DNA of 64,000 nt. It comes from Spirochaetota bacterium. GTDB lineage: Bacteria > Spirochaetota > UBA12135 > COTS27 > JAFLEE01. The translations under genes were made by a program, and so were the position numbers. Within the stretch, counting starts at the first letter, position 1. Each line of letters starts with the position of its first letter. Below the pieces are notes generated by a model. That model did not search any database, was not told the DNA's origin, and worked only from the letters and a program-made list of their open reading frames with translations. Positions 8,587 to 16,989 of the stretch are shown piece by piece. Location of the stretch: NCBI GenBank assembly GCA_017302015.1, contig JAFLEE010000001.1, forward strand, positions 109,361 to 173,360, in the 5' to 3' direction.

Positions 8587-9309
8587 CTATTCTTTCTCGG
8601 CTTCCTCCGTGAAAAGTTTCTCCACGAGTTCCTTCACTTGCCCATCCAATACCTTCTGCCACTCGCCCGTGGCGTCTCCCGTGAAGTGGGCGAGCTTTTT
8701 CTTCGGGACCTCCATTCCCTTGGCGAGGAGTTTGGTGTCGGAGGCCTGCTTGAAGAAGACGAGCTTATCGTTGCTCTTGTCGAGAAGGTAGAGCGATCCC
8801 TGGAGGACGGAGTAGTAATTATCGGCGATGTCCCTGGTGAAGAGCACCTCATGCACGTCGAGGTAGGCGAGGTAATTCGCCTTTGTCGCGGCGGGATCCT
8901 TCAGTTTGGGGAGGGTGCCATACTCCTTCACCTTCATTTGGACGTAGGCGGACGGATCGGCCTCCGCCGCGCTCGACTCGAAGGGAAGCACCTCGAAGTT
9001 GAAGTTCGAGCCTAATTTCTCGGCCAGGATCGGCCGGAAATTGCTGCTGATCTCGAGGGTCGCGAAGGCTCCCTCCGCGATGCTCTGGCGCCACTTATTC
9101 GCCGCTACGGTGATGACCGCGCCGAGGAGCCCCCCCTGGTTCCCGCGCTCATTCTGGAAACTGGTGGAAAACGTCGCCCGGGGGATGTAGACGCTGATGG
9201 ATTTGGGCTTCGCCCGCAGATCGCCCGGCAATTGGATCGATTTGAGGGCGCACCCGGACATGCCGGCCAAAAGGGCGAACGCCGCGGTGACGATGATGAT
9301 CTTTTTCAT
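8587..9309 (-). CDS. Predicted lipoprotein of unknown function
   Basis: 240 residues with a lipoprotein signal peptide, MKKIIIVTAAFALLAGMSGC, the Cys at position 20 being the likely lipidation site (the -3 residue Met is slightly unusual). AAGGA is correctly spaced before the ATG. The mature part contains YIPRATFSTSFQNERG, AANKWRQSIAEGAFATLE and an acidic/basic C-terminus. I do not recognise a family. It follows the membrane-protein gene at 9333 by 23 bp on the same strand, so the two are probably one operon and may act together at the envelope. Confidence 0.6.
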   Translation of the reverse strand: MKKIIIVTAAFALLAGMSGCALKSIQLPGDLRAKPKSISVYIPRATFSTSFQNERGNQGGLLGAVITVAANKWRQSIAEGAFATLEISSNFRPILAEKLGSNFNFEVLPFESSAAEADPSAYVQMKVKEYGTLPKLKDPAATKANYLAYLDVHEVLFTRDIADNYYSVLQGSLYLLDKSNDKLVFFKQASDTKLLAKGMEVPKKKLAHFTGDATGEWQKVLDGQVKELVEKLFTEEAEKE

Positions 9310-9332
9310 AGGATTTCCTTAAATGTTTGGGG

Positions 9333-9872
9333 TTAGAACCGAATCGACCCATTCAGGCCGGCCGCATTCGGCAGGACCCAGAACGAGAGCCGGGGTTTGT
9401 GGTCGAGGGCCTCGATCGCCTGGATATAACTGGTGGCCGACTTTTCCTTCATATGGACGCCGCCGAGCATGAGGGCGATCCCCCCGAGGGCCGTGCCGCT
9501 GAAAGCCGCGAGGGCGGGCCAGAAATAGGTGTAGGTCGAGTTCAGCGACGCCAATCCGATGACCGACCCCGTGCCCAGTATCGCGCCGGTCCACACCAAG
9601 ACCCCGCCCCATCCTCGCTGGGCCGAGTACAAACGGAGGAGCTTGAGCGCTTGCGGATCGTCGGAGATGAGTTTACGCAATTGGGCGTCTGTCTCCTGGT
9701 AGCGGATGGATTTTCCGTCGACCTGGAAGGTCTTGAATAGATTTCGGGAATCGAAATTCACGACCCTGGTTTTAGGCGCCGTCGCCGCGGAAGCGAGATC
9801 GCCGGGCGACGCCTGGGCCGCGATGGGCCAGAGGCAAAAGACGAGCATCGGCAAAAATCGAACGGAACGCAT
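9333..9872 (-). CDS. Exported or membrane protein with two hydrophobic segments
   Basis: 179 residues. AAGGAGG lies 9 bases before the ATG at 9872; a GTG three codons earlier abuts the same AAGGAGG and is less likely. MRSVRFLPMLVFCLWPIAAQAS is a Sec signal peptide. A polar region with FKTFQVDGKSIRYQETDAQLRKLI precedes two hydrophobic stretches (GVLVWTGAILGTGSVIGLAS and YFWPALAAFSGTALGGIALML) that look like a transmembrane hairpin. The short C-terminal tail ends in aromatic RLSFWVLPNAAGLNGSIRF, resembling an outer-membrane beta-strand ending. Function unknown; probably co-transcribed with the downstream lipoprotein. Confidence 0.55.
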   Translation of the reverse strand: MRSVRFLPMLVFCLWPIAAQASPGDLASAATAPKTRVVNFDSRNLFKTFQVDGKSIRYQETDAQLRKLISDDPQALKLLRLYSAQRGWGGVLVWTGAILGTGSVIGLASLNSTYTYFWPALAAFSGTALGGIALMLGGVHMKEKSATSYIQAIEALDHKPRLSFWVLPNAAGLNGSIRF

Positions 9873-10277
9873 GGGGTTCACCCTCCTTCATTTGAATGAT
9901 CGCGCTTCGCCCCTGGGATGGGTCTGCTCGAACACCGGCGCACTTATACCGCGAGATCCAAGGATTCAACACCGTGGCAAAACGGTATTTGTTCCCAGCG
10001 CCAATCGGGGCACCGAACCCGAAAACCCGCTTGCCGCAGCGAATCCCCAACCTGATCCGGGTTTCGAACTAAGGGAAGGCCCGATGCCATGGTGCACTTC
10101 GATGCGCAGAAGATCCTACTTCCCCTTTGTTTTTCCACCGAATGTCTTACCCCGTTTTCCATGGGTGCGAAGGTTTTTTTCGACTTGATGCATGTTCGCG
10201 CGTGCGCACCGAGGTACAGAACACCGGCACTGGGCGAGAGGCCCCGTTCCGAGGACGTTCACCCTCGGTGCGATCAA
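9873..10277. other. Intergenic region with no supported gene
   Basis: About 400 bases between the divergent genes at 9872 and 10333. Short frames here lack start signals and resemble no family I recognise. Base composition is less GC-rich than the flanking genes (for example a run of seven T near 10174). It probably carries both promoters and 5' leaders; I see no tRNA, riboswitch or repeat that I can support. Confidence 0.4.
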
Positions 10278-10306
10278 TTGACAAGCCCCGCGCCATAAGT
10301 GAAAAT
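10278..10306 (+). promoter_or_regulatory. Possible sigma-70-type promoter
   Basis: TTGACA at 10278-10283 is a perfect -35 hexamer. Seventeen bases on, GAAAAT at 10301-10306 matches four of six -10 positions. It would place a transcription start about 20 bases before the ATG of the secreted protein at 10333. Confidence 0.35.
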
Positions 10307-10332
10307 TCGCCAATCAACCCTTGGAGCCCCCG

Positions 10333-10911
10333 ATGAAACGCCCCCTCCTCGCCCTCCTCCTCATCCCCGTCGCCGGCCTCTTCGCCCAGCCGGCTCAGGC
10401 CCGCATCGATATCGATGCCACCCGAAGCAAGATTCCGCTGACGAATTTCGCCACCAAGCCGGGCGGCTACGGCGCCAATGCCTCCTGGCTGAAGCCCGAC
10501 CAGAAGCCCTGCTACGCCGTGCTCCAGGCCGATGTCACGAACAATCAATTCGTCCCCGTGGAACTGAAGTTCACCCCGCTCGGCACGGGCACCGTGACTC
10601 TCCAAGTGAAGGGTCCCTACTATAAGAAAGAAGGCGACACCAAGAACACGCCCGTCTTCGTCTTCTGGGACAAATTAGAAGTCGAAGGCGCGGTCCTCAA
10701 GAACGGCGATTTTGAGACCGCCGAAGGGTGGATCCTCCAGACCAATGTCCCCGCGACCCCCGAAGACGCCCAATTCAGCAAAGACGCCGCCCGCGTGAAA
10801 AGCGGAAAAGGCAGCCTGCGCGTCTGCCACGACCGCGCCGCTTTCCAGATGGTCGACGTGAAATCCAACGTCCAGGTCACGCTGCGCGGCTGGGCTCAAG
10901 TCCAGAAATAA
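10333..10911 (+). CDS. Small secreted protein, free-standing copy of a glycosidase N-terminal module
   Basis: 192 residues; GGAG lies 6 bases before the ATG. MKRPLLALLLIPVAGLFAQPAQA is a Sec signal peptide. The mature part is all-beta by pattern. Segments KFTPLGTGTVTLQVKGPY and VFWDKLEVEGAVLKNGDFE match, in order and spacing, the N-terminal module of the 1184-residue enzyme at 31457-35011 (TFVPEKSGSVTLNLMGLY and VLYDNIAAEGSTVANGDFE). NGDFE followed by GW is the CBM4/9-type opening. It is probably a secreted carbohydrate-binding or accessory module without a catalytic domain; this role is inferred. Confidence 0.6.
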   Translation: MKRPLLALLLIPVAGLFAQPAQARIDIDATRSKIPLTNFATKPGGYGANASWLKPDQKPCYAVLQADVTNNQFVPVELKFTPLGTGTVTLQVKGPYYKKEGDTKNTPVFVFWDKLEVEGAVLKNGDFETAEGWILQTNVPATPEDAQFSKDAARVKSGKGSLRVCHDRAAFQMVDVKSNVQVTLRGWAQVQK

Positions 10912-10964
10912 GCCCTCCCGGGCCTTCCCGGCCCGATGGGGAAAGGGGGCGGGCCGCGATCCCC

Positions 10965-11495
10965 CTATTTTTCCGCGAACGCCTTCAGGTTCTGGAGGCC
11001 CGACTCGAAATCATTCCCCATCATGCGGTCCATCATCAGGCCGAACCAACGGCCGAGATAGGCGGACTCTCCCGTGAGGGTCCACGTGATGCGCGTCGCG
11101 CCGCCGAGGTCTTTCATGTCGAAACGCGAAACCGCCTTGGATGCCTGGGGCGAAGTGAACTCGAGGTCGTGGACCACGAGGGCGTTCTCCTTAATTTCGC
11201 GGATGGTCATGGAGCCGCTTCCGATGCGCTTTCCTTCCCAGGCGTAGCGCGCACCGACGGTAAAGGGCTTGCCGCTCACCGTCTGGGAGGCCGAGGGCTC
11301 GTAGCGGATCCACGGCTGCCAAAGGTTGAACTTCTGGAAATCGCCGACGGCCGCATAGACCTTGGCCACCGGGGCGGCGAGATCGAGGCTGCGGGAGACG
11401 GAGTAGGACTTGGGCAGGAACAGGGGGCCGACACCGGCCACGACGAGCGCAAGCGCGACGAGGCCCAGTAGGGCCCACATCATTTTTTTAAGCAT
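10965..11495 (-). CDS. SRPBCC (polyketide cyclase/START-fold) family protein
   Basis: 176 residues; GGGAG precedes the ATG at 11495 (a TTG codon directly before it is unlikely). An N-terminal hydrophobic anchor, LKKMMWALLGLVALALVVAGVG, precedes the SRPBCC domain, whose start SRSLDLAAPVAKVYAAVGDFQKFNLWQPW is the family's signature. The fold binds hydrophobic ligands in a helix-grip cavity; the ligand here is unknown. It lies 87 bases downstream of the gene at 11583-12857 on the same strand and may be co-transcribed with it. Confidence 0.75.
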   Translation of the reverse strand: MLKKMMWALLGLVALALVVAGVGPLFLPKSYSVSRSLDLAAPVAKVYAAVGDFQKFNLWQPWIRYEPSASQTVSGKPFTVGARYAWEGKRIGSGSMTIREIKENALVVHDLEFTSPQASKAVSRFDMKDLGGATRITWTLTGESAYLGRWFGLMMDRMMGNDFESGLQNLKAFAEK

Positions 11496-11582
11496 CAATA
11501 GCTCCCAGAGCGCGGGGGTTCAGGACCCAAGGCGCCCCCGAAAAGATAAGCGCCCGCCGACCCGGAGGACAAGCCGCCGAGT

Positions 11583-12857
11583 TCAATGTGACCCGAGGTC
11601 CCAGGGATGTTCCATCGCCTCGAAGGCGCATTCGGCGAAGAAAAAACTCGAGGTGTTCAGCGAGCCGTAGTCGTAATGGCCGAGCGCCTGCGCGACCGGG
11701 CCCCGCACTTTCTCCTTCCATTCGGCGCTCGCCCCGATGGCGGCGACGCACGCGGCGGCCAAAGGCTGCTGCATGAAGTGGCGCTCGAGGGCGCGACGTG
11801 AAGGTCGGCCCGCATCGGTGTCGAGGCGGTCGAGGGCGGCGAGTTGCTCGACGGCCAAGCGCTGGGCTTCTGCCTGGCTCTTTTGGGCCCGCCAGACGGG
11901 GAAGGCCTCCCGCCATCGGAGGACCCGGTAGGGCGACCTTTCATCGGGCACGAACTTGCGGTACTCGGCCAAGCCCTCGGCGGCCACGGCCTGGTTCTTC
12001 TCCAGCCCGTCGCGGAACGCCTTTCGCGCGGAGGGGTCTTCCTCCATGCCGATGAGCTCCGCGAGGGAGGATTGGGCCCCGGCCACGATCCACATCTGGG
12101 TGCGGATATCGGGGATATGGGGCAGATCATGGAGGCAGGAGCGGGAACAGATCGCAAGGCGATCGTCGGGGCCGCCTTCCGGGGTTTCGCGCAAGGCTCG
12201 GCGGTACTTCCCGAGCCAGCCCGTTTCCCCGGTGAGCGCGTGGAGAGACCTCAAGATGAAGAGCAGATTCGCGGCCCCGCGGAACTCGGCCTTGGTGAAA
12301 TCCCCCCGGGTCTCTCCGGTGAAGGACCCGTCACAGGGGCCCTTCCATCCCGATTTTTCCAAGGCGAGGGCGACGCGCAGGGTGGCTTCCTCCACCTGCG
12401 CCCTCTCCTTCCCCTCCGGAAGGCCGGACTTCAGGTATTGAAAGAGGCCGAGGAACCAGGGGTGGGTCTGGTCATCGGAACCCATCGGGTAATGGCATTT
12501 CCCGTCGGACCCGATGCCTCGGCCGATGAAACCCTCCACGTCGGACAATTCGGAGAGTTTCAGGAGCCCCCCGGCGATGCGACGGGCCTTGGCGCGGTCG
12601 CCTTCGGTTCCGGTTCGGCGCGCCCGCAGGCACAAGGCCTGCAGGTAGAGGCCGTTGAAGAACGCGCCATTTTCGATGGGGCTCCACCAACCGATGGCAT
12701 TGGGCCGGCCCAAGGCGCAATCCTCCCCGTTCGGGAGTTCCACTTCGCCGCCGGGGCCCGCATAATCCAGTAGCACCCCGTGCGCGTCGACGAAGCGCCC
12801 CCAGAGGCACCGGTGGGCTTCTTCGCTGTTTGCTTGGAGGGTTCGGACGGTCTTCAT
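11583..12857 (-). CDS. Conserved-looking protein of unknown function, all-alpha pattern
   Basis: 424 residues. The start is fixed by AAGGA spaced about 7 bases before the ATG at 12857; longer reading upstream is not supported. No signal peptide. The sequence alternates amphipathic helices with aromatic, glycine-rich turns (RPNAIGWWSPIENGAFFNGLYLQALC; HPWFLGLFQYLKSG; GAANLLFILRSLHALTGETGW), a pattern like (alpha/alpha)6-toroid glycosidases and epimerases. I see no catalytic motif that identifies a family. Intracellular sugar processing is the most plausible role given the neighbours, but this is inference only. Confidence 0.6.
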   Translation of the reverse strand: MKTVRTLQANSEEAHRCLWGRFVDAHGVLLDYAGPGGEVELPNGEDCALGRPNAIGWWSPIENGAFFNGLYLQALCLRARRTGTEGDRAKARRIAGGLLKLSELSDVEGFIGRGIGSDGKCHYPMGSDDQTHPWFLGLFQYLKSGLPEGKERAQVEEATLRVALALEKSGWKGPCDGSFTGETRGDFTKAEFRGAANLLFILRSLHALTGETGWLGKYRRALRETPEGGPDDRLAICSRSCLHDLPHIPDIRTQMWIVAGAQSSLAELIGMEEDPSARKAFRDGLEKNQAVAAEGLAEYRKFVPDERSPYRVLRWREAFPVWRAQKSQAEAQRLAVEQLAALDRLDTDAGRPSRRALERHFMQQPLAAACVAAIGASAEWKEKVRGPVAQALGHYDYGSLNTSSFFFAECAFEAMEHPWDLGSH

Positions 12858-13036
12858 TGGGAATCCTTGGCGGCTCGGTCGGAGCCCGTGGGCACGCCGT
12901 GCGGTCGAAATCGGGGCCGGTGGGCGTCGGCCCCGCCCCCTAAGTATCGCAGGGCCGACGCCGCCATGCAATGCCCCAAAGTTCCTGTCGACTTGCCGCA
13001 GTTTCCCCCCATCGATTTGAGTTTCGCCATCCCCCC

Positions 13037-13543
13037 ATGACACGATCCTGGATGGCCAAGAAACCCCATCCGCTCGTCGTCGTCCGCAACTCTTCCATCG
13101 CCGGCCGCGGGGCCTTCGCCCGGCGCGCCATCCCCAAGGGCAAGCGCATCATCGAGTACACCGGCAAGCGCCGCCCCGAGACCCCCGAAGACGACGAAAT
13201 CGGGACGGATCCCATCTATATCTTCTCCGTGGGCAAGGGCATCGTCATCGACCCCGAAATCGGCGGCGGCAACGAGGCCCGGTTCCTCAACCATTCCTGC
13301 AAGCCCAATTGCGAGACGGTCGATGAAGAAGGCCGCATCTACATCGAGGCCATGCGTTCGATCCAGGCGGGCGAAGAACTGACCTTCGACTATCTCCTCG
13401 AGGTGGGCCATGCCGTCACCGAGCGCGACCGGAAGGCCTACCCGTGCCGATGCGGCGCTCCGAAATGCCGGAAGACCCTCCTGGCGCCTCCGAAAAAGAA
13501 GCGGAAAGTCGCGGCGAAAAAGAAGGTCGGCGTCAAAAAATAG
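13037..13543 (+). CDS. SET-domain protein lysine methyltransferase with a basic nuclear-localisation-like tail
   Basis: 168 residues if started at 13037; the ATG at 13052 is also possible. The SET domain is complete: NSSIAGRGAFARRAIPKG (AdoMet region), RFLNHSCKPNCE with Asn85-His-Ser-Cys88, ELTFDYLLE, and a post-SET zinc motif Cys137-x-Cys139-x4-Cys144. It would transfer methyl groups from S-adenosylmethionine to lysine. After the post-SET comes a Lys-rich tail containing PKKKRKV (residues 152-158), identical to the SV40 large-T nuclear localisation core, then AAKKKVGVKK. In bacteria SET proteins occur both as host-targeted effectors and in free-living species. It is flanked by unrelated genes; the substrate is unknown. 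Confidence 0.85.
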   Translation: MTRSWMAKKPHPLVVVRNSSIAGRGAFARRAIPKGKRIIEYTGKRRPETPEDDEIGTDPIYIFSVGKGIVIDPEIGGGNEARFLNHSCKPNCETVDEEGRIYIEAMRSIQAGEELTFDYLLEVGHAVTERDRKAYPCRCGAPKCRKTLLAPPKKKRKVAAKKKVGVKK

Positions 13544-13950
13544 ATGATCTTCCTCTGCTCGTCGGTCTATGACTCACGGAACGGATGAGCAGCGAACCCT
13601 GCCGCCCGGTCTAGGAACCTTAAACCATGGCGGTCCCATTGTGACGGGGACCAAGCGTTTTCCGCGCGCGGATCGCCCACGGCTTTGACGGGGAACCGGG
13701 GACGAATTTTCGTCAGCATCCACGATGTAAACTCTGGATAGTCGCATGCCTCCGTGAGGACCTATCCGGCGAGTCGGCCGACCGCTATAATCTCGGCGGT
13801 ACCCGATGCCCACGGCGCGAGACCCCCAAATCCATTCGGGGGAGGCTGAAAGCGTTGGGAGGATCTTACCCGCCACGGACTAGGGAACGCGCGATCCCGG
13901 CCGGTCGCTGCCATGACGCTCGACGAGCTTGCCATGCAAAAGGAGACCCC
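13544..13950. other. Intergenic region with no supported gene
   Basis: About 400 bases between the SET gene and the next start. It holds a perfect inverted repeat (13701-13714) and an isolated TATAAT (13786-13791) without a convincing -35. No RNA gene or coding frame with a ribosome site was found. It probably contains the promoter of the gene at 13951. Confidence 0.35.
13701..13714. promoter_or_regulatory. Palindrome, possible operator
   Basis: GACGAA-TT-TTCGTC is a perfect 6-bp inverted repeat with a 2-base centre. It lies about 240 bases upstream of the glycosidase-like gene at 13951. It could be an operator or a small hairpin ending the SET transcript. Confidence 0.3.
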
Positions 13951-15450
13951 ATGCCCACAGGAATCCAACCACCCGGCCGTGTGATCTGGTATAACGATGG
14001 AGATGACCTGACCTCGGTCGCCTTCGGCCAGAAGACGCTGTGGAACGCCCGCGACCCGGGGGGCACTCCGCTTCCGGAGCGCTTCGCTTCCCCCCAAGAT
14101 CTTATAAACCTCCGCCTAACGGGCATCGCCAAAACGCCGGCGGACACCATCTCCTACTGCGGGCTCTTCGTGTGGCCCTGCTGGCAACTCCCGCGCGAAC
14201 GCACCGCGGCCCTGGGCGAGGACCCGCTCCGGGCGATCGTCGATTTTACCCACGATTGCGGGAAAGAATTCTTCTTCAATCTGCGCATGAACGACTGCCA
14301 CTCATCCGGCCAGCATTGGCGGGGGCCCGCCTACTGGGAGCCGTTTCGCATGGCCCACCTCGATTGCCTCCAGTCCACGATCCCGCCGGCGGAGCTCGCC
14401 TCCCGCTACCTTCCATGGATACGTGGGGAAGCCTCCGTCTACCCTCTCCAAGAAGTGCTCGAGCGCCGCGGCGGCGGAAATCGGGACGTGCAATCTTGGG
14501 CGGCCTACGATTACGCGAAGCCGGAAGTGCGCTCGTATTTCCTGGATTGCATCCGTACGGCTTGCGAGCGATACGACCTCGACGGGATCGACCTCGATTG
14601 GCTCCGCGCCCCGTATTTTTTCCGCTTCGGCGAGGAGCGCCGCCGATTGCCCCTGATGAACGATTTCGTCCGCCGCGCCGCCGAAACCATCCGGGAGGTC
14701 GCGCGCTCGAAGGGAAAGCGCATCACGATCGCCATGCGGGTTCCCGACACCCCGATACGCGCCCTCGAAGTCGGCTTGGACGTGGGGACGTGGCTCGCAT
14801 CTGGCTGGATCGACCTCCTCATCGCGGGCAACGGCTTGTCCGTATTCTCCGCGCCGCTCGCGCCCTGGCAAGAGTTGGCGCGACCGAACAAGGTTCCGGT
14901 GTACGCCTGCGTCTCGCGCAGCGCCCAGGGCCTCGCAGACCCCGCCCTCTTCCGCGGGGCCTGCCAACGGCAGTGGGCGCAGGGCGCGCACGGCCTCTAC
15001 CTCTTCAACCATTTCATCCCCGACGAGTACGGCTGGATCGATGAAGTCGCCCGATCTTCGTCGCTCAACGCCCTTCCCCTCGCCTACGCGCTCGATGCCG
15101 GAACCCCCTTTTTTGAGAACGGCACGGTCGAACTCGGTCCGTTACCGCTTGATTTCTCGGACCTCACCGCCCCGCTGATGCACTCTTTTTCGATTGAAAT
15201 TCCGGAATGGCCACGTACTCGCCTGAAAGGCGCTCTGGCCGTGAAATGGCGGGCGGCGCCTCCCGCCCAAGGCATCCTTTGGGAACTCAACGGGGAACTC
15301 GTCGGTCCCCTCGACCCCCTACCGGACGGTGCGATCCGTTTCGGGGTCCACGCCTTGCGCGCGGGAGCCAATGAATTGAGGGTGACGGTTCCACCGGCCC
15401 AGCGGGGCCTTATTCTGGAAGCGGTGAAGGTGACGCTCGATCCGTCGTAA
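13951..15450 (+). CDS. Glycosyl-hydrolase-like (GHL10-type) protein, cytoplasmic
   Basis: 499 residues; AAAAGGAG stands 5 bases before the ATG. There is no signal peptide. The central region reads as a (beta/alpha)8 barrel of the GHL10/DUF187 type: PEVRSYFLDCIRTACERYDLDGIDLDWLR resembles the strand carrying the conserved Asp residues, preceded by YCGLFVWPCWQLP and FNLRMNDCH. A C-terminal beta domain (from about residue 390) includes GALAVKWRAAPPAQGILWELNGELVGP. The substrate is unknown. The next gene, also lacking a signal peptide and with the same strong ribosome site, encodes a sialidase-fold protein, suggesting a cytosolic pair. Confidence 0.65.
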   Translation: MPTGIQPPGRVIWYNDGDDLTSVAFGQKTLWNARDPGGTPLPERFASPQDLINLRLTGIAKTPADTISYCGLFVWPCWQLPRERTAALGEDPLRAIVDFTHDCGKEFFFNLRMNDCHSSGQHWRGPAYWEPFRMAHLDCLQSTIPPAELASRYLPWIRGEASVYPLQEVLERRGGGNRDVQSWAAYDYAKPEVRSYFLDCIRTACERYDLDGIDLDWLRAPYFFRFGEERRRLPLMNDFVRRAAETIREVARSKGKRITIAMRVPDTPIRALEVGLDVGTWLASGWIDLLIAGNGLSVFSAPLAPWQELARPNKVPVYACVSRSAQGLADPALFRGACQRQWAQGAHGLYLFNHFIPDEYGWIDEVARSSSLNALPLAYALDAGTPFFENGTVELGPLPLDFSDLTAPLMHSFSIEIPEWPRTRLKGALAVKWRAAPPAQGILWELNGELVGPLDPLPDGAIRFGVHALRAGANELRVTVPPAQRGLILEAVKVTLDPS

Positions 15451-15675
15451 TCGCGGTTTCGGACCCTCTGCCTCGGGCGCACGCTGCGGCCTCGAGACGC
15501 CCGTGTAGCGGCACTCAGGGCGCGATGCTCCGCGGCCAAATGACCGGTTTTTCCTAGCCCCGTCCCGTTTCTCCATTGGACTCTCCCCCGGAATGGTCGA
15601 TACTGGAGTTGCGCTGCCCCCGCCGTGGGTGCGCGCAGAATTCCCCCAGTTCCATCTTCCCGAAAGGAGCCGCCG

Positions 15676-16986
15676 ATGCCGAACGAACTTCCCCCCATCA
15701 CCCTCGAAGAAATGAGGGCGCGCATCCCCGCCCAACTACGCATCACCCAGCCGGATTACGTGGTGTTCGTGCCCGAGGTGAATCCCGCGTCCATCAGCGA
15801 TACCGGCAACGAGCATTTCCTGGCCTTCGACGGCCCCGATGGGTCGCTCATGGCGGTCTGGACGCAGAGTTCGGTGGAGAATTATTCCGCCGACCTTCCC
15901 GCCGACCAGCACATCGCCTTCGCCGTCAGCCGCGACGAGGGCGTCACCTGGACCCCGCCGCGCATCATCGCCGGCCCCAAAAAACCCGGCGACGGCCACA
16001 TGGCGAGTTGGGCGTTCCCCCTGGTCAGCCGCACGGGCCGCATCTACGTGCTCTATAGCCAGCATATCGGGCGCCACGACACATTCTTCCACCACACGGG
16101 TTGGCTCCACGGCATCACGAGCGACGACCACGGCAAGACCTGGTCCGCCCCGCAGCAGGTGCCGCTTCAGCGCAGCATCCACGACCATCCCGATCCCACC
16201 ATGCCGCCGAATATCCTCTGCTGGCAGAAGCCCCTGCGTTTGGGGCCCGACGGGCGGTATTTCGCCGGCATCACCCGCTGGACGAGCTTCGCCGTGCGCA
16301 AGAGCCCGCTCTCCGATTGGCGCTCGGCCGATGCCCGGGTGAACTTCATCCGCTTCGACAACGTCGACGAGAACCCCGAGCCGAAGCATCTTACGCTCAC
16401 GTGGTCCGCCGCCGACGCCGAGGCGCTCGCCGTGCCGTTCCCCGGCCATCCCGAACTGAGCGCCTGCCAGGAACCCTCGGTCGTGAAACTCCCCGACGGG
16501 GGCCTCTTCTGCGTGGTCCGCACCGCTTCCGGCAGCCCCTATTGGAGCCAAAGCCGCGATGGCGGCGCTTCGTGGACGGCCATGCGACCGCTGCTTCGCC
16601 GGGACGGGGGCGAATCCCTGCTCCATCCCCTCTCGCCCTGCCCGATGTACGACGTCGGGGGGGAGAGCGCCGGAAGCGGTCGCTACGCGCTCTTCATCCA
16701 CAACCACGACGGCCATTACCGGGGCTACGGCCCCGCCGACACGAGCTTCCACCGCCGGCCCATCCACCTGGTCCGGGGGCGTTTCCGGGCGGGCGCGGAC
16801 CAGCCGGTGTGGTTCGACGAGCCCGAATTATGGATGGACCACGACGGCGTACCGCTCGGGAAGCCGGGCACGCCTGGGCGCCTGGATCTCGCGCTCTATT
16901 CCAGTTGCACCGTGCGCCAGGGCGTGGCGGTGCTCTGGTACCCGGAGCGAAAGTTCTTCCTCCTGGGGAAGAAGATCCCCGCGTAG
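15676..16986 (+). CDS. Sialidase-superfamily (BNR/Asp-box) protein
   Basis: 436 residues; GAAAGGAG precedes the ATG at 15676. At least three Asp boxes (S-x-D-x-G-x-x-W) are visible: SRDEGVTWTPP, SDDHGKTWSAP and SRDGGASWTAM, the mark of six-bladed beta-propeller sialidases and related hydrolases. No signal peptide is seen, so it is probably cytoplasmic. I did not identify the full sialidase Arg triad, so the substrate may be another acidic sugar. It lies 225 bases downstream of the GHL10-like gene and ends 3 bases from the convergent gcvP stop. Confidence 0.75.
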   Translation: MPNELPPITLEEMRARIPAQLRITQPDYVVFVPEVNPASISDTGNEHFLAFDGPDGSLMAVWTQSSVENYSADLPADQHIAFAVSRDEGVTWTPPRIIAGPKKPGDGHMASWAFPLVSRTGRIYVLYSQHIGRHDTFFHHTGWLHGITSDDHGKTWSAPQQVPLQRSIHDHPDPTMPPNILCWQKPLRLGPDGRYFAGITRWTSFAVRKSPLSDWRSADARVNFIRFDNVDENPEPKHLTLTWSAADAEALAVPFPGHPELSACQEPSVVKLPDGGLFCVVRTASGSPYWSQSRDGGASWTAMRPLLRRDGGESLLHPLSPCPMYDVGGESAGSGRYALFIHNHDGHYRGYGPADTSFHRRPIHLVRGRFRAGADQPVWFDEPELWMDHDGVPLGKPGTPGRLDLALYSSCTVRQGVAVLWYPERKFFLLGKKIPA

Positions 16987-16989
16987 GCC

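Noticed and set aside
13786-13791. TATAAT as a promoter
   Set aside because: No -35 hexamer at suitable spacing and 160 bases from the start; too weak to call.
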